64,000 nucleotides of DNA, from assembly GCF_018129985.1 (NCBI RefSeq), contig NZ_JAFCKT010000001.1:124001-188000 (forward strand), written 5' to 3'. This DNA is from Bradyrhizobium sp. SZCCT0148 (GTDB lineage Bacteria; Pseudomonadota; Alphaproteobacteria; Rhizobiales; Xanthobacteraceae). Shown here piece by piece: positions 44,799-54,087 of the stretch. The position numbers and the translations under genes were made by a program. Each line of letters begins with the position of its first letter. Positions within the stretch are counted from its first letter, which is position 1. The notes under the pieces are model-generated. The model did not search any database and was not told where the DNA came from. It was given only the letters and a program-made list of their open reading frames with translations.

Positions 44799-44843
44799 TT
44801 GACAGTGTTGACGGGCTCGGCTAGATACTTCGCATGCGAAATA
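44799..44843 (+). promoter_or_regulatory. Near-consensus promoter and palindrome over the marR start codon
   Basis: TTGACA (44799-44804), 17 bases, TAGATA (44822-44827): 11 of 12 bases match sigma70. The start would be at 44833-44834, the ATG itself, so the mRNA should be leaderless; no Shine-Dalgarno is present. TTCGCATGCGAA (44829-44840) is a perfect palindrome centred on the start codon, extended to TA...TA with one mismatched pair: the likely MarR operator. Confidence 0.75.
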
Positions 44844-45298
44844 AAGCGGCCGACGCGCGCCATCATCGGCTGATCTACCTGCTGAGCGTCGCGCAGCGCC
44901 GCTTGCAACGCTGGATGGCGGCGCAGCCCAGTAACGATGTGACGCCGGCGCAGGCGGGGCTGTTGTTCATCCTCGGACGGCAGGACGGCGTCCTGATGGG
45001 CGAGGCGGGCGCGGCGCTCGATCTGGGGCCGGCCGGGATTTCCGGCTTGGTCGATCGCACCGAGGCGGCGAAGCTGATCGAGCGGCGGGCCGATCGCGAG
45101 GACGGACGCGCCTGGCGGATATGGCTGACGCCGAAGGGACGGACCGCGCTGGCGCAGGCGAAGGCCGGCGCGGCGGAAGTCAACGCCGCGCTGACGGACG
45201 GATTCACGGCCGCGGAGATCGACATCGTTGCGCGCTGGCTGACCAGCATTCAGGACAAGTTTCCAAGATCTTCAGATCCAAGACATTCAGATGAATAA
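44834..45298 (+). CDS. MarR-family transcriptional regulator
   Basis: A 154-residue MarR protein. HTH helices are in LLFILGRQDGVLMGEAGAAL and LGPAGISGLVDRTEAAKLIE, with wing RRADREDGRAWRIWLTPKG. It overlaps its own operator at the start codon. The crotonase gene starts 12 bp after its stop. The pair suggests control of an acyl-CoA degrading step by its CoA-thioester substrate, as with other MarR regulators of aromatic-acid pathways (inference). Confidence 0.9.
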   Translation: MRNKAADARHHRLIYLLSVAQRRLQRWMAAQPSNDVTPAQAGLLFILGRQDGVLMGEAGAALDLGPAGISGLVDRTEAAKLIERRADREDGRAWRIWLTPKGRTALAQAKAGAAEVNAALTDGFTAAEIDIVARWLTSIQDKFPRSSDPRHSDE

Positions 45299-45310
45299 AA
45301 GGAGAGACCG

Positions 45311-46081
45311 ATGACAGAGCACGTCCGGATCGAGAACAATGGCGGCATCCTCACCCTCACGCTGGCGCGGCCCGACAAGAAGAACGCGCTGACGGATGCG
45401 ATGTACGGCAAGCTCGCTGACAGCATCGAATCCGCCGAGTTCGATCCGTCGGCCCGCGTGATCCTGATCCGTGGCGAGGGCGACATGTTCACCGCCGGCA
45501 ACGATGTCGGCGAATTCGCCGCGGTCGCGGCCGGTAAGTCCGAGGGCAGCCGCAACGTCGTGCGCTTCATCCAGTCGCTGGCGCGCTGCACCCGGCCGCT
45601 GGTCGCTGCCGTGCAGGGCCGCGCCGTCGGTGTCGGCACCACGATGCTGCTGCATTGCGACCTGGTCGTGCTCGCCGACAACGCCCAATTGTCGACGCCC
45701 TTCGTCAGCCTGGCGCTGGTGCCGGAGGCCGCGTCGAGCCTGCTGATGCCGGCGCGCATCGGCTATGCCCGCGCCTACGAGATGTTCGCGCTGGGCGAGA
45801 CCGTGACGGCGCAGGCCGCGCTGGAATGGGGGCTTGCCAACCGCGTCGTGCCGCTCGACAAGCTCGATGCCGAGGCGCTTGCGCTGGCGCAGCGCCTTGC
45901 CCGCCAGCCGGCCGGTGCGCTCACCGCGACCAAGAAGCTGATGCGCAATGGCGAGGTGCTGCTGGCCCAGATGCAGGCCGAAGGCGAGCAGTTCGCGCGG
46001 CGCCTGCGCACCGCCGAGGCACGTGAGGCGTTTACGGCTTTTGCCGAGCGCCGCCCGCCCGATTTCACCAAGGTCGCGTGA
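45311..46081 (+). CDS. Enoyl-CoA hydratase/isomerase family protein
   Basis: A 256-residue crotonase. The oxyanion-hole segment DMFTAGNDVGEFAA and the second loop AVQGRAVGVGTTMLLHCDLV are clear. The FVSLALVPEAASSLLMPARI stretch with one glutamate fits enoyl-CoA isomerase (ECI)-like members more than two-glutamate hydratases. It acts on a CoA thioester in the cytoplasm. Co-transcribed with marR. A GC-rich 7-bp hairpin (ACCGGCG/CGCCGGT, 46083-46103) follows its stop. Confidence 0.88.
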   Translation: MTEHVRIENNGGILTLTLARPDKKNALTDAMYGKLADSIESAEFDPSARVILIRGEGDMFTAGNDVGEFAAVAAGKSEGSRNVVRFIQSLARCTRPLVAAVQGRAVGVGTTMLLHCDLVVLADNAQLSTPFVSLALVPEAASSLLMPARIGYARAYEMFALGETVTAQAALEWGLANRVVPLDKLDAEALALAQRLARQPAGALTATKKLMRNGEVLLAQMQAEGEQFARRLRTAEAREAFTAFAERRPPDFTKVA

Positions 46082-46188
46082 AACCGGCGGCCTCGGCGCC
46101 GGTGATTCTCATTTGATAAGAAGCTTAACCAAACCTTGGCATGTCGCGGTGCAAGGTGAACCTACCTTGAACGTAGGTCCTCGCCCCC

Positions 46189-48270
46189 ATGGCAATGTTT
46201 AAGAAATCGGTAAGCTCGCTTCTCCTGACATTGATGGCTCTGCTGGCGATCGGCGCGCTGGCCTCGACGGCGTTCCAGATGGCGGGGGCGTTCGGCCGCT
46301 ATAGCGAGAGCCTCGAGACCGAGCGGCTTGCCGCAGCCGACAAGGCGATCTTCCATGGCGTGCTCGCGCTGCGCAACAATCGCGGCGACGCCCAGAGCGC
46401 GCTGCTCGGCGAGGACGATCCACGTGCCAAGCTCGGCGCCGCCGAGAAGGCCGAGCAGGGCGGCTACGACGGCATCAGTGCCGCGCTCGCGACCGTGGAC
46501 TTCGCGCGTCGCGACGAACTTGCCAACACGTTGAAGCAGCGCTGGAATGAGGCGTCGCCGCAGTTCCAGCTGTTCTACGACGAGGCCAAGCTTCCGCGCG
46601 CCGAGCGCAAGATCGAGCGGACGAATTCCTGGTACGATGCCGTCACCAAGGTGATCGACACCGCGAATCTCGCCTCCACCGCGGTGTCGAACCGTGCCTG
46701 GATGAACGATCCCTATATTGCACGCATGATTCAGGTGCGCCGCTTCGCCTGGCAGGTGCGCGATCGCTATGGCATCCATTGCTCGTCGCTCCGCTCGAAT
46801 GTCAACGGCAGCAAGCCGCTCGACGACGCCCAGAAGCGGTCTGTGGCGCAATGGGACGGCACCATCACCTCCGGCTGGGCAGGCATGGCCGAGTTGCTGG
46901 CTGCGCCTGACGCGCCGGCGGCACTGGTGACGGCAGCGACAGATGCCAAGGCCAAGACCGATGGCGTCCTCAAGCAGATCAACGAACTCACCAGGAATTT
47001 CGACGGCAGCGGCAAGCCGGCGATGCCCCCCGCGGAATGGAACGCGCTGTGCCAGTCGCCCTTTGCGCCCATCGTTGCGGTCGCCAACACGGCCCTCGAC
47101 CAGTCGATCGCGCGTGCCGAGGCCGTCCAGCAGAAAGCCCTCATCAACCTGATCGTGCAGTCGTTCGCTTTCCTGCTCGCGCTGGCCGTGACGCTGGCCG
47201 GCGTGTTCGTGGTGCGCAACCGCCTGATGCGTCCGGTTCGCGCCATTCTCGACGCCATCGCCCGCATCAGCGCGCGCGACTATGCGACGCCGGTGCCGCA
47301 ATCCCGGCATCCCGACGAATTCGGCACCATGGCTGCGGCCCTCGAAAGCCTGCGCGAGAGCGCGGCGACGGCCGAGCGCCTGGGCCGGGAGCGTGAATCT
47401 CAGCAGGCCTTGCAACTGGCCCGCTCCGGGACCGTCGACGAAGCCTGCCGTAGTTTTGACGACACCGTGCAGGCGGTGATCCAGAGTGTCGTGGCCTCGA
47501 CGCGGGAGCTCGATGCCACCGCAACCGGCGTGCGCTCGCTGGTCTCGCAATCGAGCAGCCAGACCTCCGCGGTCTCGTCCGCCGCCGAACAGGCCACAAA
47601 CAATCTCGAGACCATCGCGGCGGCGACCGAAGAACTGTCCGCTTCCGTCGGCGAGATTTCCGCGCAGGTGCAGTCCAGCGCCCGCGAAGCGCGTGAGGCG
47701 GTGTCGCAGGCCGAAAGGACCAACGCGACGGTCGAGATCCTCGACCAGACCGCAGGCCGCATCAGCGAAGTCGTGAAGATGATTCACGCCATCGCCGGTC
47801 AGACCAATCTTCTCGCACTGAACGCGACCATCGAGGCCGCACGCGCGGGCGAAGCCGGTCGCGGCTTTGCCGTGGTCGCCGGCGAGGTCAAGAGCCTTGC
47901 GGCGCAGACGGCGACCGCCACCGAGGAAATCTCGCGCCAGGTCGAGGAGATCCAGGGCGCGACGGGCCAGGCGGTTGCAGCCATCCGATCGATCGGCGGT
48001 TCGATCAGCGGAATCGACGAGAAGATGACGGCGATTGCCGCCGCCGTCGAGCAGCAGCGCGCGGCCACCACCGAGATCTCGCGCAACTTCCAGCAGGCCG
48101 CGCAGGGCACCCGCGAAGTGACCGACACCATCGGCAGCGTCGCCAGGCTCAATCAAGAGACCGGCAACGCCGGAACGGTGTTGTCGGAATCGGTCAAGAA
48201 GATGTCGGCCGACGCCGACCGTCTCCGCGTCGCGGTCGAGGGCTTCCTGGGCGCAGTCAAGACTGCGTAG
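46189..48270 (+). CDS. Methyl-accepting chemotaxis protein (693 aa)
   Basis: Membrane chemoreceptor. TM1 about 8-28 ([20 protein letters not shown]) and a large periplasmic sensor of about 290 residues (helical, with [14 protein letters not shown] and an unusual pair of cysteines). TM2 is about 320-342, followed by HAMP ([20 protein letters not shown]) and the signalling domain with tip [20 protein letters not shown]. No CheR/CheB-binding pentapeptide. The long sensor differs from the first MCP at 25686. Ligand unknown. Confidence 0.92.
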   Translation: MAMFKKSVSSLLLTLMALLAIGALASTAFQMAGAFGRYSESLETERLAAADKAIFHGVLALRNNRGDAQSALLGEDDPRAKLGAAEKAEQGGYDGISAALATVDFARRDELANTLKQRWNEASPQFQLFYDEAKLPRAERKIERTNSWYDAVTKVIDTANLASTAVSNRAWMNDPYIARMIQVRRFAWQVRDRYGIHCSSLRSNVNGSKPLDDAQKRSVAQWDGTITSGWAGMAELLAAPDAPAALVTAATDAKAKTDGVLKQINELTRNFDGSGKPAMPPAEWNALCQSPFAPIVAVANTALDQSIARAEAVQQKALINLIVQSFAFLLALAVTLAGVFVVRNRLMRPVRAILDAIARISARDYATPVPQSRHPDEFGTMAAALESLRESAATAERLGRERESQQALQLARSGTVDEACRSFDDTVQAVIQSVVASTRELDATATGVRSLVSQSSSQTSAVSSAAEQATNNLETIAAATEELSASVGEISAQVQSSAREAREAVSQAERTNATVEILDQTAGRISEVVKMIHAIAGQTNLLALNATIEAARAGEAGRGFAVVAGEVKSLAAQTATATEEISRQVEEIQGATGQAVAAIRSIGGSISGIDEKMTAIAAAVEQQRAATTEISRNFQQAAQGTREVTDTIGSVARLNQETGNAGTVLSESVKKMSADADRLRVAVEGFLGAVKTA

Positions 48271-48401
48271 TCTCGCTTTATCCCTCCAGCCTGACGTCGT
48301 GCGTTCGGCATTGCCGCCGGTCCGCGCGGCGGCTACATCTGGGCCGCCTCGCTCCGTGAGCGCGGCGACAGACGCAAGACATATCAGGGATGGAGAGTTC
48401 G

Positions 48402-49340
48402 ATGCCGGTCACCCCAGACAAGGCCCAGCGCCCCTATCGCGGCGTATTCCCGGTCGCGCCCACCATCTTCGACGAACGCGGCGAGCTCGACCTCGAAGGC
48501 CAGCGTCGCTGCATCGATTTCATGATCGACGCCGGCTCGAACGGCCTCTGCATCCTCGCCAATTTTTCCGAGCAGTTCGTGCTCACCGACGCCGAGCGCG
48601 AAACCGTAATGCATGCGGTGCTGGAGCATGTCGCGGGCCGGGTTCCCGTGATCGTCACCACCACGCATTTCAGCTCGGCTGTCTGCGCCGCGCGCAGTCA
48701 ACAGGCCGAAGCCGCGGGCGCTGCCATGGTGATGGTGATGCCGCCCTATCACGGCGCGACCTTCCGGGTGCCCGAGAAGGGCATCGTCGAGTTCTTCAAG
48801 GTGCTGTCGGGCGCCATCACCATTCCGATCATGATTCAGGATGCGCCGGTCGCGGGCACGCCGTTGTCGGTCGAACTGCTGGCGCGGCTGGCTCGCGACC
48901 TCACCAACATCCGTTACTTCAAGATTGAGGTGCCGGGGGCGGCCTCAAAGCTTCGCAGCCTGATCGAGGCGGGCGGCAAGGACATCGAGGGCCCGTGGGA
49001 CGGCGAAGAGGCGATCACGCTGCTGGCCGATCTCGATGCCGGCGCCACCGGCGCGATGACCGGCGGCGGCTATCCCGACGGCATCCGCCAGATCGTCGAT
49101 CCCTATTTCGCCGGCGACCGCGAGAAAGCGAAGGCCGCCTATGAACGCTGGCTTCCGCTGATCAATTATGAGAACCGCCAATGCGGCCTGATCGCCTGCA
49201 AGGCGATGATGCAGGCCGGCGGCGTGATCAAGTCCGACGCGGTGAGGCATCCGCTCCAGCCGCTGCATCCGGCGACGAAAGCGGGTCTCTTGGAGCTTGC
49301 GAAAGAGCGCGACGCGCTGGCGCTGCGGTGGGGGAAGTAG
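48402..49340 (+). CDS. araD: L-2-keto-3-deoxyarabonate dehydratase
   Basis: A 312-residue DapA-superfamily protein. It has the sub-family pattern I recall from Azospirillum L-KDA dehydratase: YRGVFPVAPTIFDERGELDL, ILANFSEQFVLTDAER, PYHGATFRVPEKGIV, MIQDAPVAGTPLS and WDGEEAITLLADLDAGATGA. The usual GTTGE and YNxP are replaced by NFSEQ and IQDAP, as in that enzyme. Schiff-base lysine in YFKIEVPG. It dehydrates L-2-keto-3-deoxyarabonate to 2-oxoglutarate semialdehyde in the non-phosphorylating L-arabinose route. Start 48402 has GGAG six bases upstream. No other arabinose genes adjoin. Confidence 0.8.
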   Translation: MPVTPDKAQRPYRGVFPVAPTIFDERGELDLEGQRRCIDFMIDAGSNGLCILANFSEQFVLTDAERETVMHAVLEHVAGRVPVIVTTTHFSSAVCAARSQQAEAAGAAMVMVMPPYHGATFRVPEKGIVEFFKVLSGAITIPIMIQDAPVAGTPLSVELLARLARDLTNIRYFKIEVPGAASKLRSLIEAGGKDIEGPWDGEEAITLLADLDAGATGAMTGGGYPDGIRQIVDPYFAGDREKAKAAYERWLPLINYENRQCGLIACKAMMQAGGVIKSDAVRHPLQPLHPATKAGLLELAKERDALALRWGK

Positions 49341-49368
49341 GTCTCGCTGCCGCGATCGGTCTCGCCGT

Positions 49369-49455
49369 CGTCATTGCGAGGAGCGAAGCGGTGAAGCAAT
49401 CCAGACTGCGTCCCGCAGTGACAGTCTGGATTGCTTTGCTGCGCTCGCAATGACG
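49369..49455. repeat. Dispersed palindromic repeat (REP-like, CGTCATTGCGAG ends)
   Basis: CGTCATTGCGAG at 49369-49380 is mirrored by CTCGCAATGACG at 49444-49455. A second pair, AAGCAATCCAGACTG and CAGTCTGGATTGCTT, lies inside, giving a long imperfect hairpin. I know this kind of element as a very common intergenic repeat of Bradyrhizobium genomes. It fills the space between the convergent araD-like and DUF1045 genes and may also act as a terminator. Confidence 0.8.
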
Positions 49456-49468
49456 GGGTTCGCTGAGG

Positions 49469-50167
49469 CTAACGCACCAACTCCCATTCGCCAACGACCC
49501 GAAACCGCGCCTTCGCATCATCCTGCCGAAACAGCGCGATGCGGTCGATCGCCAGCGTCCCGATCCCCAGCGCCGCAAACCTTGCTTGCAGCATCTCCAG
49601 GATCGGCCCGCGGCGCTCCGCATCCAGGCGCCCCGTCAGCGTCATGTGGAATCGGAATTCTTCCATCACATAGGGGTAGCCCCAGCGGTCGAGATAGTCG
49701 CGCTGCCGCTCGCTCAGCTTCTCGGGCCCGCGTCGCGCACGATCTTCCGCCGACAGTGCGGCGCGAAACAAATCGAAGTCGCGAACGCAGTCCGCGGCGA
49801 GGCGCTGGAGCGCATCGACCGGCTCGGCCGGAATGACGGCGATGAAGCCGCTGATGGCGTCCACAATCGGCCGGATCACCGGAAGCGGCCGCGCCTTGCC
49901 GGCGAATACCGCGCAGGCGGCCATCAGCTCCGCTTCGGTCCTGCCTGATGCGAGCGCCATCGGCGCCTTCAGCGTGGCGTGAAAGCCGTATTTGCGGGGA
50001 TCGGCGCTGATGTCGCGCCAGTCCGGCGCGACATGCAGTACATCATGAGGCAACGGCAATTCGTTGCCGGTGTAGGCATCATAGCCGAGCAGCTCGGCGC
50101 CGAAGCAGGAGAGCGCGGCGTCGCGGCCTGCGGCGAAATAGATCGCGTAGCGGGGAAAACCTGTCAT
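49469..50167 (-). CDS. DUF1045 phosphonate-operon protein, 2H phosphoesterase-like
   Basis: A 232-residue protein of the DUF1045 family found in phosphonate operons. Two HxTL motifs, YGFHATLKAP (about residue 84) and FRFHMTLTGRL (about 174), are the hallmark of 2H phosphoesterases that open cyclic phosphates. In the C-P lyase pathway, 5-phosphoribosyl 1,2-cyclic phosphate is opened by PhnP, which is missing here. This protein could take that step (inference). It is the last gene of the acetyltransferase-phnM operon, 18 bp after phnM. Confidence 0.82.
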   Translation of the reverse strand: MTGFPRYAIYFAAGRDAALSCFGAELLGYDAYTGNELPLPHDVLHVAPDWRDISADPRKYGFHATLKAPMALASGRTEAELMAACAVFAGKARPLPVIRPIVDAISGFIAVIPAEPVDALQRLAADCVRDFDLFRAALSAEDRARRGPEKLSERQRDYLDRWGYPYVMEEFRFHMTLTGRLDAERRGPILEMLQARFAALGIGTLAIDRIALFRQDDAKARFRVVGEWELVR

Positions 50168-50185
50168 CGGCGCAGCATAACCACT

Positions 50186-51379
50186 TTAGGCCGCGACGAC
50201 AGCCTCGCGCGGCGCTGGCACGGCAGTCAGCAGCCGTGTCGCGTCGGTGAGATGCACGAGCTTTCCGCCTGAGATCACCGCGATCAGCCGCGGCCGCAGC
50301 TTCACGCTGTCGTCGACCAGCAGAATGTCGGCGCGGCAGCCTTCCGCAAGCACGCCGCGATCGGCAAGACCGGTGGCGCGCGCCGGCCCAGCCGAGACCA
50401 GGCTCCAGGCCTCGGTCAGCGGCAGCACGCCATCGGCGGCAAGCCGGAACGCGGCGAGCAGCTGCGCCGGATAGTAATAGTCCGACGCCAGCACCGAGCA
50501 GAGCCCCTTGGCGATCATGTCGGACGCCCTGGTCCAGCCGGTGTGGCTGCCGCCGCGCACGACGTTCGGCGCGCCGTAGACGATGGCATCGCCGTGGCTT
50601 GCCGCCGCCCGCGCGGTTTCCTCGTTGATCGGAAACTCCGCGATGCCGGCGCCGAGCTCGCGAAACTGCTGGCGCATCGCCGGCGTCGCATCGTCGTGCG
50701 AAAGCATCCGCACCTCGGCCGCGCGCGCCGCGGCCGCCAACCGCGCAACCGAAGCCGGCACCTCCTGGGCGCGCGAGACAACGCGTTCGACCAGCTGGTC
50801 GAAGGCCTCGGCTGACAGCCCGGTGCGCTCGACCATGCGGTTGCGCTTGCGCGGCTTGGCCATGTCGGCGACCGTGCCGTCCATATGGTCGTTGAAGGCG
50901 AACAGATCGACGCGGCCCTCCGAGAGCCACAGGCTGATCTCGTCTTCGGCATCGAGATTGTAGGTCTCGTGCCGCAGGTGGAAGCGGGTGTCGGCGGCGA
51001 ATTGCGGGCGCTGGCGCTCGATCGCCTCCATCAGGCCGCGCGCATTGTCGGCGCTGCGCAGGCCCGGCTCCCAGGAGCAGGTGGTGGCGTGAAACACCGT
51101 GGTGATGCCGTTGCTGATCGCCTGGCGGTCGCTGTCGGCGAGCGCGACGTCGATCGGAAAGTCGACGCCGGCGCGCGGCATCATCTGCCGCTCGAAGGCA
51201 TCGCCATGCAGATCGACGATGCCGGGCAGCACGAGCAGGTTGCGGGCGTCGATCGCCAGCCGCGCCCGGCCACGAGCGCCATCAACCTCCGCAATGTCCG
51301 TTCCGGAGACGAGCAGCGAGGTTTCGGCGAACTCGGCCCCGATCAGGGCCCGACCACCTTCCAGGAAAATGTCTGTCAC
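50186..51379 (-). CDS. phnM: PhnM-type ribose-1-methylphosphonate 5-triphosphate diphosphatase (second copy)
   Basis: A 397-residue amidohydrolase-fold protein with the PhnM pattern. Metal ligands are seen in [13 protein letters not shown] (HxD), [20 protein letters not shown] and [30 protein letters not shown] is the end region common to PhnM. It removes diphosphate from alpha-D-ribose 1-methylphosphonate 5-triphosphate before C-P lyase. It differs clearly from the phnM at 61405 (GDAFER versus TDHLEAH after the first His). It overlaps the acetyltransferase gene by ATGA and is headed by a Pho box. Confidence 0.85.
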   Translation of the reverse strand: MTDIFLEGGRALIGAEFAETSLLVSGTDIAEVDGARGRARLAIDARNLLVLPGIVDLHGDAFERQMMPRAGVDFPIDVALADSDRQAISNGITTVFHATTCSWEPGLRSADNARGLMEAIERQRPQFAADTRFHLRHETYNLDAEDEISLWLSEGRVDLFAFNDHMDGTVADMAKPRKRNRMVERTGLSAEAFDQLVERVVSRAQEVPASVARLAAAARAAEVRMLSHDDATPAMRQQFRELGAGIAEFPINEETARAAASHGDAIVYGAPNVVRGGSHTGWTRASDMIAKGLCSVLASDYYYPAQLLAAFRLAADGVLPLTEAWSLVSAGPARATGLADRGVLAEGCRADILLVDDSVKLRPRLIAVISGGKLVHLTDATRLLTAVPAPREAVVAA

Positions 51380-52035
51380 GCGACCGCGCTTCGTTTGCTG
51401 GTTGAGGGAGTTGTCCGTGCTTCGTATGTCGCAAGAAAATCTTCAATCCCGAGCTTGCGGAAATCGGGCAGGGCTTCACGCAACTTGTCGTGATCCCAGT
51501 CCCACCACGCTAGCTGCGCGAGCCGCCCGGCGATCTCTTCCGAGAACCGCCGCCGCACGATACGGGCCGGATTGCCGGCGACGATGGTATAGGCCGGCAC
51601 GTCCTTGGTGACGATGGCGCCGGCCGCGATCACCGCGCCGGTGCCGATGTTGCGGCCCGGCAGCACGATCGCGCCATGGCCGATCCAGACGTCGTGGCCG
51701 ATGTGGATGTGATGCTGGCGCCGCCAGTCGAAGAACTCGGCATCGTCGTTCTCGCCTTCGAAATAGGCGCTGGAGCGATAGGTGAAATGCGCTTGGGTGG
51801 CGCGGTGCATCGGATGATTGCCAGGATTGATGCGCGTCATCGCCGCGATCGAGCAGAACTTTCCGATGGTGGTGTAGGTGATCTGGGAATCGTTGACGAC
51901 GTAGGAGTAATCGCCCATCGCGACATCGTGCAGGATCGTGCGGGCGCCGACCTCGGTAAAGGCGCCGAGCCGGGCCTCGTGCAGCTTGGCGGAGGGGTCG
52001 ATGGTCGGCTGAACCGAGAGAGCTTTGGCGGCCAT
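51376..52035 (-). CDS. Hexapeptide-repeat acetyltransferase of the phosphonate cluster
   Basis: A 219-residue left-handed beta-helix transferase with runs such as [20 protein letters not shown] and [20 protein letters not shown]. The region [14 protein letters not shown] is typical of the CAT/VatD type, and of the transferase-hexapeptide family found in phosphonate operons. It probably acetylates an aminoalkylphosphonate, as PhnO does in E. coli (inference). Start 52035 is chosen because the Pho box lies just upstream; the frame open to 52158 would run through it. First gene of the operon. Confidence 0.82.
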   Translation of the reverse strand: MAAKALSVQPTIDPSAKLHEARLGAFTEVGARTILHDVAMGDYSYVVNDSQITYTTIGKFCSIAAMTRINPGNHPMHRATQAHFTYRSSAYFEGENDDAEFFDWRRQHHIHIGHDVWIGHGAIVLPGRNIGTGAVIAAGAIVTKDVPAYTIVAGNPARIVRRRFSEEIAGRLAQLAWWDWDHDKLREALPDFRKLGIEDFLATYEARTTPSTSKRSAVA

Positions 52036-52081
52036 GTTGCATCCGAGGCGCGAGGGCGGGCGTTCCTCTTCGAGCGGCTTG

Positions 52082-52099
52082 ATGACGATGTCATGACAT
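52082..52099 (-). promoter_or_regulatory. Pho box of the acetyltransferase-phnM-DUF1045 operon
   Basis: On the minus strand ATGTCAT GACA TCGTCAT, matching the PhoB box (CTGTCAT-N4-CTGTCAT) at 11 of 14 positions. It is 47 bp upstream of the ATG at 52035. Confidence 0.65.
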
Positions 52100-52147
52100 G
52101 GCGATGACCGGGGATGAGGTGTGGAGGATCGCCGCACTGCAATGCCG

Positions 52148-52165
52148 GTGTCACACAAGTGTCAA
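52148..52165 (+). promoter_or_regulatory. Pho box of the phnCDE operon
   Basis: GTGTCAC ACAA GTGTCAA: both halves keep the TGTCA core with the correct 11-base period. It lies 43 bp upstream of the phnC ATG. Confidence 0.68.
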
Positions 52166-52208
52166 GCGCCGGCGTTAGCGGTGGACCCCAGCTAATCTGG
52201 AGCCGTGC

Positions 52209-53018
52209 ATGCTGGTGGTGGAAGGTCTGACGTGTCGCTTCGGCGTGAAAGCCGCGGTGGACGACGCTTCGTTTCAAGTCTCCCCCGGCGGCTTCGTCGG
52301 TGTGATCGGACGGTCCGGCGCCGGCAAGTCGACGCTGCTGCGAACCATCAATCGTCTCGCGACGCCGACGCAAGGCCGCATCCTGTTCGACGGCATCGAC
52401 GTCACCGCGCTGCGCGGCAAGGAATTGCGGCAGTGGCGGGCGCGTTCCGCCATGATCTTCCAGCAGTTCAACCTGGTCGGCCGGCTCGATGTGCTCACCA
52501 ACGTCCTGATGGGGCGCCTTGCGACGATGCCGGCTTGGCGCTCGCTGTCGCAGATCTGGCCGGAGCAGGACAAGGCGCTGGCGATGTCGGCGCTCGAGCA
52601 GTTCGATATCGCATCGCTCGCCGCTCAGCGCGCCGACCAGCTCTCCGGCGGCCAGCAGCAACGCGTCGCGATCGCCCGCGCGCTAGTGCAGCAACCCGAC
52701 ATCATCCTCGCCGACGAGCCGATTGCCTCGCTCGATCCGCGCAACACCAGGATCGTGATGGATGCGCTGCTGCGCATCAACAAGCATTTCGGCATCACCG
52801 TGCTCTGCAACCTGCATTCGCTCGATCTCGCCCGCAGCTATTGCGACCGCCTGATCGGCATGGCGCAGGGCCGCGTGGTGTTCGACGGCGCGCCGGCCGA
52901 GCTGACCGACCACGTCGCGCGCGAGCTCTACGATCTCGAAGCCGCCGACGTCATGGGCGGTGCGCCGGTGCCGGCGCCCGAGGGCATTCCCGAGCTTGGA
53001 ACGGCGGCCGCCGCCTGA
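52209..53018 (+). CDS. phnC: Phosphonate ABC transporter ATPase
   Basis: A 269-residue ABC ATPase. Walker [15 protein letters not shown], signature [17 protein letters not shown], Walker [16 protein letters not shown], and [14 protein letters not shown] (H-loop) as in PhnC. N-terminus [19 protein letters not shown]. It powers import of phosphonates with PhnD and PhnE. First gene of the transport unit, preceded by a Pho box. Confidence 0.94.
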   Translation: MLVVEGLTCRFGVKAAVDDASFQVSPGGFVGVIGRSGAGKSTLLRTINRLATPTQGRILFDGIDVTALRGKELRQWRARSAMIFQQFNLVGRLDVLTNVLMGRLATMPAWRSLSQIWPEQDKALAMSALEQFDIASLAAQRADQLSGGQQQRVAIARALVQQPDIILADEPIASLDPRNTRIVMDALLRINKHFGITVLCNLHSLDLARSYCDRLIGMAQGRVVFDGAPAELTDHVARELYDLEAADVMGGAPVPAPEGIPELGTAAAA

Positions 53019-53079
53019 GCCCGCCAACCGTTTAGTTGCAGTTTTGCGTCAACCGACCCCAACCGATGAAGAGGGTATC

Positions 53080-54015
53080 ATGATCACTCGCAGATTGATT
53101 CTTGCCGGCGCTGCCGCGCTCGCGTTTACCTCGTCCGCTTTCGCCGAAGACTGGAAGACGAAATTTCCCGAGCTGACGTTCGCCGTCGTGCCGGCCGAGA
53201 ACGCCTCCGGCGTCACCGAGCGCTGGGCGCCGTTCGTGAGCTATCTCTCCAAGGAACTGGGCGTGAAGGTCACGCTGCGCATCGCCAACGACTACGCCGC
53301 GGTCATCGAGGGCCAACGTGCCGGCAACATCCATATCGCCAGCTACGGCTCGGCCTCGTTCGCCCGCGCCCGCCTGACCGGCGTCACGACCGACGCCTTC
53401 GCCAACGACATCAACGCCGACGGCTCGACTGGCTATTATTCGGTGTTCTTCGTCAAGGCGAACAGCGCCTACAAGAGCATCGACCAGCTCAAGGGCAAGA
53501 ATCTCGGCCTCGTCGACCCGAACTCGACCTCGGGCAACAACGTACCGCGCTTCGAGCTCGACAAGATGGGCATCCATGATGCCGAGGGCTATTTCAGCAA
53601 GGTCGTCTTCACCGGCAGCCACGAGAACGCGATGCTGGCGCTGTCGCAGGGCACGGTCGACGTTGCCGCTAACCAATGGACCAGCGACGACGATTCCACG
53701 CTGGCGCAGATGCTGACCAAGGGCATGCTGAAGAATGCCGACGGCTCGGCGATGAAGAAGGACGACTTCCGCATCGTTCACAAGTCGGCGCCGATCATCA
53801 ACGGCCCCTACGCGTACAATGCCGACCTGCCGGAGGAGGCCAAGGCCGCCATCGCCAAGGCGTTCTTCGACGCCCCTGCCAAGGACAAGGCCGCGTTCGA
53901 CCGTCTCTCCGACGGCCAGAAGAAGGGCTTTCATCCCGCTACCACCAAGGACTGGGATGGCACGATCGAGCTGATCAAGTTCGTCGACGCGTTGCGTAAA
54001 AAGAAGGCGTCCTGA
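53080..54015 (+). CDS. phnD: Phosphonate-binding periplasmic protein
   Basis: A 311-residue protein with signal peptide (RRLILAGAAALAFTSSAFA) and the PhnD features: FAVVPAENASGVTERWAPF, GSASFARARLTGV, LVDPNSTSGNNVPRFEL and VVFTGSHENAMLALSQGTVD. It binds phosphonates such as 2-aminoethylphosphonate in the periplasm. Start 53080 is behind AGAGGG. A strong terminator hairpin follows it, before the permease genes. Confidence 0.94.
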   Translation: MITRRLILAGAAALAFTSSAFAEDWKTKFPELTFAVVPAENASGVTERWAPFVSYLSKELGVKVTLRIANDYAAVIEGQRAGNIHIASYGSASFARARLTGVTTDAFANDINADGSTGYYSVFFVKANSAYKSIDQLKGKNLGLVDPNSTSGNNVPRFELDKMGIHDAEGYFSKVVFTGSHENAMLALSQGTVDVAANQWTSDDDSTLAQMLTKGMLKNADGSAMKKDDFRIVHKSAPIINGPYAYNADLPEEAKAAIAKAFFDAPAKDKAAFDRLSDGQKKGFHPATTKDWDGTIELIKFVDALRKKKAS

Positions 54016-54035
54016 GTTTCGGGACGAGGCACCTG

Positions 54036-54066
54036 GAGCCGGGTCGACCGACCCGGCTCTTTCTTT
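54036..54066 (+). terminator. Intra-operon terminator/attenuator between phnD and phnE1
   Basis: Perfect 10-bp stem GAGCCGGGTC / GACCCGGCTC with loop GACC, followed by TTTCTTT. It starts 21 bases after the phnD stop. It can end part of the transcripts or protect the phnD 3' end, so that binding protein exceeds permease. Confidence 0.88.
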
Positions 54067-54087
54067 GACGGGAACCCTTTCAGGTCG

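Noticed and set aside
49369-49455. Small non-coding RNA or insertion sequence end
   Set aside because: The inverted-repeat structure and location between convergent genes fit a dispersed REP-type element better; no transposase or target duplication is seen.
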